Source: Segatella baroniae DSM 16972 = JCM 13447 (GTDB taxonomy: Bacteria > Bacteroidota > Bacteroidia > Bacteroidales > Bacteroidaceae). From it: a stretch of DNA of 64,000 nucleotides. The notes under the pieces are model-generated. The model saw nothing but the letters and a program-made list of their open reading frames with translations, was not told the DNA's origin and ran no database searches. This document shows positions 28,384 to 37,043 of the stretch, piece by piece. Every line of letters starts with the position of its first letter. The first letter of the stretch is position 1. The DNA lies in NCBI RefSeq assembly GCF_000426585.1, contig NZ_AUFQ01000013.1, forward strand, positions 27,841-91,840. The letters run 5' to 3'. Made by a program: the position numbers and the translations under genes.

Positions 28384-29076
28384 TTAGACGCCTTGTTTCT
28401 TTCCGCCATAACGGTCGATGAGCGTTGCTTTGCCATTGAGAAACGCTTCAAAATAAGGCGGCTGGTCACGCAACTGGATGTCATCATAGATAAAATCGGC
28501 GATGATGGTATCCTTTCCGTCGGGCAAGATCAATCCCATCCTCCCATTCTTTTCCGCCATGATCGGCATGGTGCAAAGGTCGTCCACATACACATAGGGG
28601 GTGCGCAGGAAGTCATAGAGCGCATGAACCAGGACGTTGCCCTCGTGGTCTTTAATGCCGAACTTTCCATTCTCTTCATAAACCGTGTGAAACCGGATGT
28701 ATTTCTGTTTCATACGGTGGAGGTATTTGATGATTTTCCGTCGATTGTTGATGAGTTTCAACCAATAGGAATAGGTGTCACAATAGTTGGCCGAGGCCCG
28801 AGTCATGATGATTTTCCAGTCCATCCCGCTCAAGGCCTTGCGGTTCAAGTCGATGTAGCGGGCCAGTGCATGCTCGCGTTCTGGCAACGAAAGTTTGGAA
28901 AGTTGCTCCTCAAACTTCAGCATGATGGCTTTTGAACCTGACATTCCTTTGATATACCGATGGATTTGTCGGCTTATCTCGTCACATACAAACTTATCTA
29001 TTTGCTCAATTTCAATGCTGTCTTCATACAGTTCATCGAAATTCTCATCCGTTATCTTATGACACTTTTCCTTCAT
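28384..29076 (-). CDS. Hypothetical protein with WG-repeat-like C-terminus
   Basis: 230 residues. The N-terminal 140 are helical and charged without a known motif. The C-terminal part has two units resembling WG repeats: KFGIKDHEGNVLVHALYDFL and RMGLILPDGKDTIIADFIYD, each with Gly-(I/L)-x-(D/P)-x-G and a following hydrophobic-Tyr-Asp segment. WG-repeat proteins are common in Bacteroidota and mostly uncharacterised. No signal peptide is seen, so it is probably cytoplasmic. A strong Shine-Dalgarno (AAAGGAG) stands 8-9 bases before the start, unusual in this window. No function is proposed. Confidence 0.75.
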   Translation of the reverse strand: MKEKCHKITDENFDELYEDSIEIEQIDKFVCDEISRQIHRYIKGMSGSKAIMLKFEEQLSKLSLPEREHALARYIDLNRKALSGMDWKIIMTRASANYCDTYSYWLKLINNRRKIIKYLHRMKQKYIRFHTVYEENGKFGIKDHEGNVLVHALYDFLRTPYVYVDDLCTMPIMAEKNGRMGLILPDGKDTIIADFIYDDIQLRDQPPYFEAFLNGKATLIDRYGGKKQGV

Positions 29077-29209
29077 GGTGATTCTCCTTTTATAATAGGT
29101 TGGAAATCATTTTACAGCTGAAAGGGTTGAATATGCCCCTGCAACTCGGAAGGGAATCCTCGCTAAAGCCTCAACGTAATACTTTAGGCGGACAACAACC
29201 CTACTTTTA

Positions 29210-29238
29210 CAAAGATAGGACTAATTTCGATATTACAA
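29210..29238 (-). promoter_or_regulatory. Promoter of the WG-repeat-like gene
   Basis: TTG, 18 bases, TATCTTTG on the minus strand. It implies a 5' leader of about 125 bases. Confidence 0.65.
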
Positions 29239-29290
29239 AAAAATAACCTATATTTTTTCCTTCTTACAAGATTTATTCATCGGAAATTCG

Positions 29291-29298
29291 TAATTTTG
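29291..29298 (+). promoter_or_regulatory. Promoter -7 element of the small membrane protein gene
   Basis: TAATTTTG, 58 bases before the start at 29357. No good -33 element is visible. Confidence 0.55.
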
Positions 29299-29356
29299 CA
29301 AGCCAAAGGGAGACTCCTGTTTCCCATTGGCACCAAAACAACATCACAATAGATTT

Positions 29357-29581
29357 ATGAACACAGCATTGATAGGATTCATCCTTTTTGTTGCAATGGC
29401 CATCGTTGGTTGGGCCATTGCGGAACTAAAAAACAAAACCATTCATTTTGAACACTCCGAAGCCGAGGCTGAAGGTGAAAAAGAAATGGAAGAACACTTC
29501 ATGCAGAATGGAGGACACGAGCAAAGCCTGAAAGATTTGCTGCAACACAACAGCACCAAGGGCTATAAGGCTGTGGACTGA
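29357..29581 (+). CDS. Small single-pass membrane protein, unknown
   Basis: 74 residues. One membrane helix (about 3-22, MNTALIGFILFVAMAIVGWA) is followed by a strongly acidic stretch and a hydrophilic tail with no recognisable motif. It is monocistronic: a promoter -7 box lies upstream and a near-perfect terminator hairpin 20 bases downstream, which supports it being a real gene. No homologue is recognised and no function is proposed. Confidence 0.7.
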   Translation: MNTALIGFILFVAMAIVGWAIAELKNKTIHFEHSEAEAEGEKEMEEHFMQNGGHEQSLKDLLQHNSTKGYKAVD

Positions 29582-29600
29582 TTTACACCTTGTCAAACAG

Positions 29601-29645
29601 GACATGCCCCATGCGGAATGAAATTCCATGGGGCATGTCTTTTTT
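29601..29645 (+). terminator. Rho-independent terminator
   Basis: 13-bp stem GACATGCCCCATG / CATGGGGCATGTC, 13-base loop, then six T residues. Confidence 0.9.
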
Positions 29646-29696
29646 CACCAGAACCATGCAATAGGCTGCAACTGAAACATTGAAGATTCAAAACCG

Positions 29697-30537
29697 AAGT
29701 GCAAAAATCTATGGTGTGTTAAAAGGTATAATACCATAAAAACACCACAGAGGTTTGCCTTGCGGCTGGAGGCGTGAAGCCTCCAAAGAGCACAATCAGC
29801 AATACAAAAAGAAAAAAGGAGACCGCTGTCTCCCTAAGATTAATCCGGTAAGTACCGTTGGCACGCTGCACATGAGAAGGCAATGCAGCGGCGTGAGCGC
29901 ACTAAACGCAATGGTGCAATATCAGATATCTTGGTTTGGCGCATTAAAGAACTTATCGTTCAGCAGCAATGGTCTCCAAGACAAATTTCAGGTGTATTGA
30001 AAAAAGAAGGTATATGCCTATAGCCAACAGAACCGGTATACATCTTAGACCGAAGCAAGCCGATGGAAGCCGTTTTGGAGACTTCGAAATGGATCTTATC
30101 ATCGACTCATATCATCATGCAATCCTTACGATTACGGAACGTTCTACCAATAGGCTCTTTATGGCTAAACTGCCACATGGGAAGAAAGCAAAATTTGTTG
30201 CAAAACAAGTTTGTAGAATATTGTTGCCATATAAGAAACATGTGCATACCATTACCACGGATAATGGGCCAGAGTTTGCTGCACATCAAGAGATAACAAA
30301 GGCATTAGGGGTTAGAGTATATTTTGCAGATCCATATTCTTCATGGCAAAAGGGGGCTATAGAAAATGCCAATAAACTTATCAGACAGTATATTTCTAAA
30401 AATGCTAATTTTGATGATTATACTGATAAAAGAATTATGAAGATACAGAAGAAAATTAATGCAAGACCGAGACAAAAATTGAATTTTGATACACCTAAAC
30501 AATGCTTTTACGAGAAGATGAGCTAATTTTTGCACTT
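29697..30537 (+). mobile_element. Decayed IS30-family insertion sequence
   Basis: An 841-bp element bounded by the 12-bp terminal inverted repeats AAGTGCAAAAAT (29697-29708) and ATTTTTGCACTT (30526-30537). It holds a transposase pseudogene of the IS30 family. Intact elements of the family are about 1.05-1.1 kb, so roughly 200-250 bp have been lost. No target duplication is recognisable next to the repeats. It lies 125 bp before tRNA-Arg. Confidence 0.85.
29838..30526 (+). pseudogene. IS30-family transposase pseudogene
   Basis: The C-terminal part, open from ATG 30014 to the stop at 30526, is a complete DDE integrase core: GDFEMDLIIDS with the first Asp, TITTDNGPEFAAH with the second, and the Glu in KGAIENANKLIRQYIS. 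The N-terminal part survives in another frame at about 29850-30020 (WSPRQISGVLKKEG). It breaks off at a stop directly before the core: about 60-80 residues between the HTH region and the core are deleted and the frame changes. The first HTH is also disrupted by stops near 29835-29845. Transposition from this copy alone should not be possible. Confidence 0.88.
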
Positions 30538-30596
30538 GCTGGTTGACTCTACGAGACATTAGAGGATATCAAAAGCATAAGAAAAGACTGGCAATA

Positions 30597-30629
30597 TTTG
30601 GTGGTTATCAAAAAAACGACTACTTTTGC
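30597..30629 (+). promoter_or_regulatory. Promoter of tRNA-Arg
   Basis: TTTG, 21 bases, TACTTTTG, ending 33 bases before the tRNA 5' end. Confidence 0.7.
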
Positions 30630-30662
30630 AGTCGCAAAATAAGAACGTTTATAAAATATATT

Positions 30663-30737
30663 GGTTCAGTAGCTCAGTTGGATTAGAGCAACAGCCTTCT
30701 AAGCTGTGGGTCCAGGGTTCGAATCCCTGCTGAATCA
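30663..30737 (+). tRNA. tRNA-Arg (anticodon UCU)
   Basis: 75 bases folding as a complete cloverleaf. The acceptor arm is GGTTCAG/CTGAATC with discriminator A, followed by the D arm GCTC...GAGC. The anticodon arm is ACAGC-CTTCTAA-GCTGT, giving anticodon TCT, and the T arm is CAGGG-TTCGAAT-CCCTG. CCA is not encoded. It reads AGA/AGG codons. Immediately downstream GATTCAGCAG can pair with the tRNA 3' end (see findings). Confidence 0.96.
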
Positions 30738-30921
30738 CATTGGGATTCAGCAGAATTGTCATCCCTAAGAGGAGAGGATTTCATAGTATGAATTCCTCTT
30801 TTGCGTTTATACAGGTTGTTTTCGGGACGTGTTTAAGAATGAGTATGCTGAAGAATGGCGTCTTATATGCAAAGGCTGCGTTAAACTTATGCTTTTCTGC
30901 TCTTAATCCTATGTTTTTTAT

Positions 30922-30929
30922 TAATTTTG
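30922..30929 (+). promoter_or_regulatory. Promoter -7 element of the aminotransferase gene
   Basis: TAATTTTG, 27 bases before the start codon at 30957. The -33 element is weak. The rest of 30738-30956 holds no recognised gene. Confidence 0.55.
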
Positions 30930-30956
30930 CACGGAAAAATCAAGATTACATTTAAA

Positions 30957-32162
30957 ATGCCTGAAATTTCAGTACGCGGTATAGAGATGCCTGAGTCTCC
31001 TATCAGGAAGTTGGCCCCATTGGCAGCCGACGCCAAGAAGCGGGGAATGAAAGTATATCATTTGAATATCGGTCAACCCGACCTCCCTACTCCACAATGT
31101 GGGCTTGACGCTTTGAAGCATATCGACCGTACCGTGTTGGAATATTCACCGAGCCAGGGATATCTGAGCTATCGGGAAAAACTTGTTGACTATTACAAGA
31201 AATATGATATTCATGTCACAGCCGACGATATTATCATCACGTCAGGGGGCAGTGAGGCTGTGCTCTTCGCCTTCATGAGCTGCCTGAACCCGGGCGATGA
31301 GATCATCGTTCCCGAACCGGCTTATGCCAACTACATGGCCTTTGCAATCAGCGCAGGTGCCAAAATCAAGACCATCGCCACAACAATTGACGAAGGTTTT
31401 TCGCTTCCAAAGGTTGAAAAGTTTGAAGAACTGATCAATGACCATACACGAGCCATCATGATATGCAACCCGAACAACCCCACAGGTTATCTGTATACCC
31501 GCCGAGAGATGAACCAGATTAAGGACTTGGTAAAGAAGTATGACCTTTATCTGTTCTCTGACGAAGTATACAGAGAGTATATCTATACGGGAAGCCCTTA
31601 TATCTCGGCTTGCCATCTGGAAGGAATCGAACAGAATGTCGTGCTGATCGACTCGGTTTCGAAGCGTTATTCCGAATGTGGAATACGAATCGGAGCACTC
31701 ATCACGAAGAATGAGCAAATCAGAAAGGCCGTCATGAAATTCTGTCAGGCCCGCCTTTCCCCACCGCTTATCGGACAGATTGTGGCTGAAGCTTCGCTCG
31801 ACGCGCCAGAAGAGTATTATCGCGACGTTTATGACGAATATGTGGAACGGCGCAAGTGCCTGATTGATGGCCTGAACAGAATACATGGTGTCTATTCTCC
31901 CATTCCCATGGGCGCATTCTATACGGTGGCAAAACTGCCGGTGGATGATGCAGAGAAATTTTGCAGATGGTGTCTGAAAGACTTTAATTACGAAGGCGAG
32001 ACCGTAATGATGGCACCGGCTTCCGGCTTCTACACGACTCCCGGGGCAGGCCGCAACCAGGTGCGTATAGCCTACGTACTGAAGAAAGAAGACCTGGAAC
32101 GTGCTTTGGTTGTTTTGAAAAAAGCACTTGAGACTTATCCCGGCAGAGTAGACGAAGATTGA
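30957..32162 (+). CDS. PLP-dependent aminotransferase, aspartate aminotransferase-like
   Basis: 401 residues, fold type I. Substrate/PLP residues are visible in NIGQPDLPTP, ITSGGSEAVLFAFMSC, CNPNNPTGYLYTR (Asn), FSDEVYREYIY (Asp and Tyr), the Schiff-base Lys in VSKRYSECGIRIG and the carboxylate-binding Arg near the C-terminus (RNQVRIAYV). It resembles AspC/AspB-type enzymes of thermophiles and Bacteroidota, but the motif SKRYSECG differs from the common SFSK-x-GMTG form. Aspartate is likely but not certain. The start 30957 is preferred to the ATG at 30927, which lies within the promoter. The LolC-like gene follows after 10 bases. Confidence 0.85.
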   Translation: MPEISVRGIEMPESPIRKLAPLAADAKKRGMKVYHLNIGQPDLPTPQCGLDALKHIDRTVLEYSPSQGYLSYREKLVDYYKKYDIHVTADDIIITSGGSEAVLFAFMSCLNPGDEIIVPEPAYANYMAFAISAGAKIKTIATTIDEGFSLPKVEKFEELINDHTRAIMICNPNNPTGYLYTRREMNQIKDLVKKYDLYLFSDEVYREYIYTGSPYISACHLEGIEQNVVLIDSVSKRYSECGIRIGALITKNEQIRKAVMKFCQARLSPPLIGQIVAEASLDAPEEYYRDVYDEYVERRKCLIDGLNRIHGVYSPIPMGAFYTVAKLPVDDAEKFCRWCLKDFNYEGETVMMAPASGFYTTPGAGRNQVRIAYVLKKEDLERALVVLKKALETYPGRVDED

Positions 32163-32172
32163 AGAAAGGTTT

Positions 32173-33426
32173 ATGAATTTCCCGCTGTTTTTAGCCAAGA
32201 GACTATTCAAGGAACAGAGCGACGACAAGAAGAAGGTTTCCCGCCCTGCCATCCGCATCGCCACAGCCGGCGTTGCCATAGGACTGGCGGTAATGATGGT
32301 GTCGGTTTGCGTCGTATTGGGATTCAAGCATTCCGTCCGCAACAAGGTGATTGGATTTGGAAGCCAGATACAAGTAGCTGACTTCATGACTTTGCAGACG
32401 TCGGAGTCATACCCCATACAAATGGGCGACTCGATGTTGAGTGTCTTGCGGAAAGTTCCCGGCGTAAGACATGTCCAACGATTTGCCATGAAGCAGGGGA
32501 TTTTAAAAACAAATTTAGATTTTCTCGGCGTCATGTTCAAAGGTATTGCCGAGGAATACGACACCACTTTCATCCATCAAAACCTGAAATCGGGCTATAT
32601 ACCGAAATTCTCCGGGAACAAAAGCAGCAACCAACTGCTGGTTTCAAAGATTATGGCCGACAAGTTGAAGCTGAAAGTTGGTGACAGGATATTTGCCTAT
32701 TTCATCGACATGAATGCCGGTGTAAAGACGAGACGCTTCACGATAGCCGGCATCTATGAAACGAATCTGGCACAATATGACCAAGCCATTTGCTTCACTG
32801 ACTTACATTCGGTAGTGAAACTCAACGGGTGGGAAGACGACCAGGCCAGCGGAGCGGAACTGACGGTAAAGGATTTCAACCAGATAGACCTGTCGGAAGA
32901 CTACATCATCAAAAACATAAACCGGACTTTAGATGGATATGGAGAGACCTATAGCTCGAAAACCATCCAAGAAATCAATCCGCAGATATTCTCTTGGCTT
33001 GACCTTCTCGACTTGAATGTATGGATTATTCTGGCCCTCATGCTTGCCGTAGCCGGCGTGACGATGATATCAGGTCTTCTCATTATTATATTAGAGCGCG
33101 TCGCGATGATAGGCGTCTTGAAGGCACTGGGTGCCCGCAACGGAATCATCAGACATACGTTTTTGTGGTTTGCTTTCTTTATCATAAGTCGGGGACTGCT
33201 CATCGGCAACGTCGTCGGTCTGGGGCTGGTTCTCGTGCAGAAAGTCTTTGGTCTGATAAAGCTCGACCCTTCCATTTATTACGTGAACGTAGTGCCTATA
33301 GAAATCAACGTTCCACTATTGATATTGCTGAATCTTGCCACCCTGTTAATCAGTGTCTTTGTACTGATTGCTCCAAGTTTTCTCATATCTCATATTCACC
33401 CTTCCAAGAGCATGCGGTATGAATAG
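32173..33426 (+). CDS. LolC/FtsX-type ABC transporter permease
   Basis: 417 residues. An N-terminal membrane helix (about 30-52) is followed by a periplasmic MacB-like domain (about 55-265) and three C-terminal helices (about 275-300, 320-350, 375-400). A conserved cytoplasmic loop (LERVAMIGVLKALGARNGII) contacts the ATPase. The protein resembles LolC/LolE, which release lipoproteins from the inner membrane, but no ATPase gene is adjacent, so it would use one encoded elsewhere. It lies 10 bases after the aminotransferase gene, with no functional link evident. Confidence 0.85.
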   Translation: MNFPLFLAKRLFKEQSDDKKKVSRPAIRIATAGVAIGLAVMMVSVCVVLGFKHSVRNKVIGFGSQIQVADFMTLQTSESYPIQMGDSMLSVLRKVPGVRHVQRFAMKQGILKTNLDFLGVMFKGIAEEYDTTFIHQNLKSGYIPKFSGNKSSNQLLVSKIMADKLKLKVGDRIFAYFIDMNAGVKTRRFTIAGIYETNLAQYDQAICFTDLHSVVKLNGWEDDQASGAELTVKDFNQIDLSEDYIIKNINRTLDGYGETYSSKTIQEINPQIFSWLDLLDLNVWIILALMLAVAGVTMISGLLIIILERVAMIGVLKALGARNGIIRHTFLWFAFFIISRGLLIGNVVGLGLVLVQKVFGLIKLDPSIYYVNVVPIEINVPLLILLNLATLLISVFVLIAPSFLISHIHPSKSMRYE

Positions 33427-33521
33427 TACGGCAAAATAGGACAATAGCCGTTACAAAGCGGATAATTTTGCAATATAGATTAAGTTTATTCTGAGTTAAT
33501 TGCCATTTTCTGCACAAAACT

Positions 33522-33553
33522 TTTGGCTTTGCGCAAGGAACATGTTACCTTTG
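33522..33553 (+). promoter_or_regulatory. Promoter of the acyl-CoA ligase pair
   Basis: TTTG, 20 bases, TACCTTTG, 23 bases before the first ligase start. No comparable box was seen in the 55 bases between the two ligases. Confidence 0.75.
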
Positions 33554-33576
33554 CACAGAAAACGAAAGATTGTGCA

Positions 33577-35247
33577 ATGAAATCAATAGCCAGTTTCAAC
33601 TCATATATTGAACAAAGCATTTTAAGTAATTGGGACAAAGACGCCCTTACCGACTATCAAGGTATCACGCTACAATATCATGACGTAGCCCGCAAGATTG
33701 AAAAGCTGCATATTCTGTTTGAACATGGAGGAATAGAGAAAGGTGATAGAATCGCGTTGTACGGACGCAACAGTTCTCATTGGGCGGTAGCTTTTCTGGC
33801 AACCGTTACTTATGGTGCCGTGGTCGTTCCCATCCAGCACGAGTTCACTCCCGAACAGGTTTATCACATCGTAAATCACTCAGAATCGAAATTGCTGTTT
33901 GTCGGTGATTTTGCAGCTCCGGCGATTAAAGCGGAAGAAATGCCCGGACTTGAAGGCATTGTCTATATTCCCGACTTTTCACTAATAGAGTCAAGAAGTG
34001 ACAGGCTGACATATGCAAGGGAACATCTGAACGCTATTTTCGGTCAGAAATATCCCAAGTATTTCAGACCAAAGCATGTTGCATATTATAGGGATGGCAG
34101 CGAGGATCTGGCAATGATCAACTATACCAGTGGAACGACCGGGTTCTCCAAAGGCGTGATGCTTCCTTACAGGACGCTTGTCAGCAATGTCGATTATGTA
34201 ATGGAAGCCATCGGCACAAAGCTGGACAAGAACAATCGGAATGCCCTTTCCATCCTCCCCATGGCACACATGTATGGACTTCTTGTCGAATTTCTCTTCG
34301 AGTTTTGTTTTGGCAACCACATTTATTTCTTGACACGGCTCCCGAGTCCTTCGTTTATAGCCGAGGCTTGTGCCGAAGTAAAGCCCGCCCTGTTGGTGTC
34401 CGTTCCCTTGATTGTCGAGAAGATCATCAGAAAAAAGATTTTCCCACTGTTGGAAACGAACAAGGTCAAGTTCCTGCTGAATATTCCCGTGCTCAACAAG
34501 AAGATAAAAGAACGCCTTGTCGAGATAGTGAAAGCCGAGTTTGGCGGAAAAATCTATGAGATTATCGTGGGAGGAGCCGGCCTTAACAGGGAGGTGGAAG
34601 CCTTCTTGTCGAGTATCGGATTTCCCATCACGGTGGGGTATGGCACAACGGAGACCGCTCCATTGATTACGTTTACGGATTGGACTGATTTCGTGCCGGG
34701 CAGTTGTGGTACTCCCGTGGCCAATATGGAAGTGAAGATCTTGAGTGACGACCCACAGAGTAAGGCGGGCGAAATCGTCACCCGTGGCACCAATGTCATG
34801 ATCGGCTATTATAAAAACGACGAGGCAACAAAGGCTGTTTTGGACGATAACGGATGGTTCCATACGGGCGACTTGGGCAAAATGAGTGCTGACGGACATG
34901 TGTTCATACGCGGCAGAATCAAGAATATGCTCCTTGGAGCCAATGGGCAGAATATATATCCTGAAGAAATTGAGGACAAGTTGAACTCCATGACGCTGGT
35001 AAGCGAGAGCCTGATCATTCAAGATGGCGACAAGCTCATAGGTTTGGTTTATCCGGATTATGAGGAAATCAAATCGCTGGAGTTTGACGAAGCGGATGTC
35101 ATGGGAATCATGGAGCATAACCGCAACGACCTCAACGCCATGCTCCCCCATTTTGCCAGGCTGTCGGCAATCAGAATCCATGAGACAGAATTTGAAAGGA
35201 CGCCGAAGAAAAGCATTAAGCGGTATCTTTATCAAGTGAAGAACTAA
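33577..35247 (+). CDS. AMP-forming acyl-CoA ligase (FadD-like), copy 1
   Basis: 556 residues from MKSIASFNSYIEQSI; upstream frame extensions overlap the promoter. Adenylate-forming superfamily: the ATP loop INYTSGTTGFSKGVMLPYR, VGYGTTETAPLITF, the hinge region GWFHTGDLG and IKNMLLGANGQNIYPEEIED, and the C-terminal catalytic Lys in RTPKKSIKRYLY. These are the motifs of long-chain acyl-CoA synthetases. The chain length of the substrate cannot be read from the sequence. It is the first of two tandem paralogues that align over their full length (for example TLQYHDVARKIEKLHI). Confidence 0.88.
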   Translation: MKSIASFNSYIEQSILSNWDKDALTDYQGITLQYHDVARKIEKLHILFEHGGIEKGDRIALYGRNSSHWAVAFLATVTYGAVVVPIQHEFTPEQVYHIVNHSESKLLFVGDFAAPAIKAEEMPGLEGIVYIPDFSLIESRSDRLTYAREHLNAIFGQKYPKYFRPKHVAYYRDGSEDLAMINYTSGTTGFSKGVMLPYRTLVSNVDYVMEAIGTKLDKNNRNALSILPMAHMYGLLVEFLFEFCFGNHIYFLTRLPSPSFIAEACAEVKPALLVSVPLIVEKIIRKKIFPLLETNKVKFLLNIPVLNKKIKERLVEIVKAEFGGKIYEIIVGGAGLNREVEAFLSSIGFPITVGYGTTETAPLITFTDWTDFVPGSCGTPVANMEVKILSDDPQSKAGEIVTRGTNVMIGYYKNDEATKAVLDDNGWFHTGDLGKMSADGHVFIRGRIKNMLLGANGQNIYPEEIEDKLNSMTLVSESLIIQDGDKLIGLVYPDYEEIKSLEFDEADVMGIMEHNRNDLNAMLPHFARLSAIRIHETEFERTPKKSIKRYLYQVKN

Positions 35248-35302
35248 TTAGTCATCATCAAAGACATACATAAAACAACATCATCATTTAAATTCATTAA
35301 TT

Positions 35303-36967
35303 ATGGAAAATGTGCCTAGTTTTAATGAGTTAATACAAAAGACCATCATCGACAATTGGGAACTTGACGCATTAACAGACTTCAAGGGTGCAACTCTTCA
35401 ATACCATGACGTAGCACGCAAAATCGAGAAACTCCACATCATGTTTGAGAACAGTGGGGTTGTCAAAGGTGATAAAATCGCGCTTTGCGGTAGGAATAGT
35501 GCCAGCTGGGCCGTTGCTTTCCTGGCCACATTGACGTATGGTGCTGTCGCCGTGCCCATTCTGCATGAGTTTACCGCAGACCAGATTCACAACATAGTCA
35601 ATCATAGTGGGGCCAAATTGCTGTTTGTAGGGGATGTCGTGGCTACGCAGATTGACCCCACGAAAATGCTTGGGCTTGAAGGTATCATTTATATACCGGA
35701 CTATTCGTTGGTGGTTTCCAGAACGGACAAACTCACTTATGCCCGCGAACATCTGAATGCAATCTTCGGGCAGAAATATCCCAAGTATTTCCGCAAAGAG
35801 CATGTAAACTACTATATAGAGCAATCGCCGGAGGATTTGGCACTCATCAATTATACGAGTGGTACGACCGGATTCTCCAAAGGTGTGATGATACCCTATC
35901 GGGCGGTATGGGGCAATGCCGACTTTGCGCAACATGTATTGGGCAAACAGATTCAGAGAGGTGACCGTGTAATCAGCATTCTGCCCATGGCCCACATGTA
36001 CGGCATGGCCTTCGAGTTCATTTTCGAGTTTCTGAAAGGTTGCCACATCTTCTATTTGACGCGTATCCCCAGCCCTGCCATCATAGCTCAGGCGTTTGCG
36101 GAAGTCAAGCCAAAGGTAATCATCGCCGTGCCGTTGGTGATAGAAAAGATCATCAAGAAAAAGGTCTTCCCGAAGATACAGAACAACAAGATGAAGATTT
36201 TGCTCAACATGCCTGTTGTCAATAAGAAGGTGCGCGAGAAGATTTGCGAGCAAGTCACGCATGCGTTTGGCGATGAGTTCTATGAAGTCATCATCGGCGG
36301 GGCCGCGTTCAACCAGGAAGTGGAGAAATTCCTGCACAGCATGAAATTCAAATATACGGTTGGCTATGGGGCCACGGAATGCGCCCCTATCATCTGTTAT
36401 GCGGATTACAAAGACTTTGTCCCAGGAAGCTGCGGCAAGGCTGTCATACACATGGAAGTGAAAATCGACAGTCCTGACCCGAAGAATGTACCCGGCGAAA
36501 TTCTGGCAAGGGGAATCAACGTGATGTTAGGCTACTACAAGAACGAAGAAGCGACTCGTGAAACAATTGACAGCGAGGGCTGGTACCACACAGGAGACCT
36601 GGGTATGATGGATGAGGACGGCAATGTATTCATCAAAGGCCGCTCCAAGAACATGCTCTTGGGTGCCAATGGACAGAATATTTATCCTGAAGAAATCGAG
36701 GATCAGCTGAATTCCATGCCGATGGTCGTTGAAAGTGTCGTCATACAAGAAGGCGACAAACTCGTCGGACTCGTCTTCCCCGACTTTGATGAAGCCAAGG
36801 TCATGGGCTTGAACCAGGATGATTTGGATAAAGTGATGGAGCAAAACAAGCAAGACCTCAATGCGGTGTTGCCGGCATATTGCAAGTTGAGTGCCATAAG
36901 AATACACGAAGAAGAGTTTGAAAAGACACCCAAGAAGAGCATTAAGCGATTCTTGTATACGAAATAA
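35303..36967 (+). CDS. AMP-forming acyl-CoA ligase (FadD-like), copy 2
   Basis: 554 residues, full-length paralogue of the preceding gene. All motifs are kept: INYTSGTTGFSKGVMIPYR, VGYGATECAPIICY, GWYHTGDLGMMDEDGNVF, the GANGQNIYPEEIED loop and the C-terminal KTPKKSIKRF. The copies differ most in the substrate-binding middle part (about residues 215-330), which may mean different acyl preferences. Other changes are in YGATECAP against YGTTETAP. The genes are 55 bases apart and probably co-transcribed. A very strong hairpin follows. Confidence 0.88.
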   Translation: MENVPSFNELIQKTIIDNWELDALTDFKGATLQYHDVARKIEKLHIMFENSGVVKGDKIALCGRNSASWAVAFLATLTYGAVAVPILHEFTADQIHNIVNHSGAKLLFVGDVVATQIDPTKMLGLEGIIYIPDYSLVVSRTDKLTYAREHLNAIFGQKYPKYFRKEHVNYYIEQSPEDLALINYTSGTTGFSKGVMIPYRAVWGNADFAQHVLGKQIQRGDRVISILPMAHMYGMAFEFIFEFLKGCHIFYLTRIPSPAIIAQAFAEVKPKVIIAVPLVIEKIIKKKVFPKIQNNKMKILLNMPVVNKKVREKICEQVTHAFGDEFYEVIIGGAAFNQEVEKFLHSMKFKYTVGYGATECAPIICYADYKDFVPGSCGKAVIHMEVKIDSPDPKNVPGEILARGINVMLGYYKNEEATRETIDSEGWYHTGDLGMMDEDGNVFIKGRSKNMLLGANGQNIYPEEIEDQLNSMPMVVESVVIQEGDKLVGLVFPDFDEAKVMGLNQDDLDKVMEQNKQDLNAVLPAYCKLSAIRIHEEEFEKTPKKSIKRFLYTK

Positions 36968-36999
36968 GCATGTTGTTTTTTTAGAAATCTTCATGCTAT

Positions 37000-37043
37000 G
37001 ACAGGCAGGGGCGATTCGTTTCGACGAATCGCCCCTGCCTGTC
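37000..37043. terminator. 20-bp perfect hairpin with UUCG loop between convergent genes
   Basis: GACAGGCAGGGGCGATTCGT, loop TTCG, then the exact complement. It separates the ligase gene from the convergent lipoprotein gene, whose stop codon overlaps its last bases. T-runs are poor on both sides, so it may act as an mRNA 3' stabiliser as well as a terminator. Confidence 0.8.

Noticed and set aside
30740..30955. 71-residue open frame after tRNA-Arg
   Set aside because: It overlaps the aminotransferase promoter, has no start context and matches no family.
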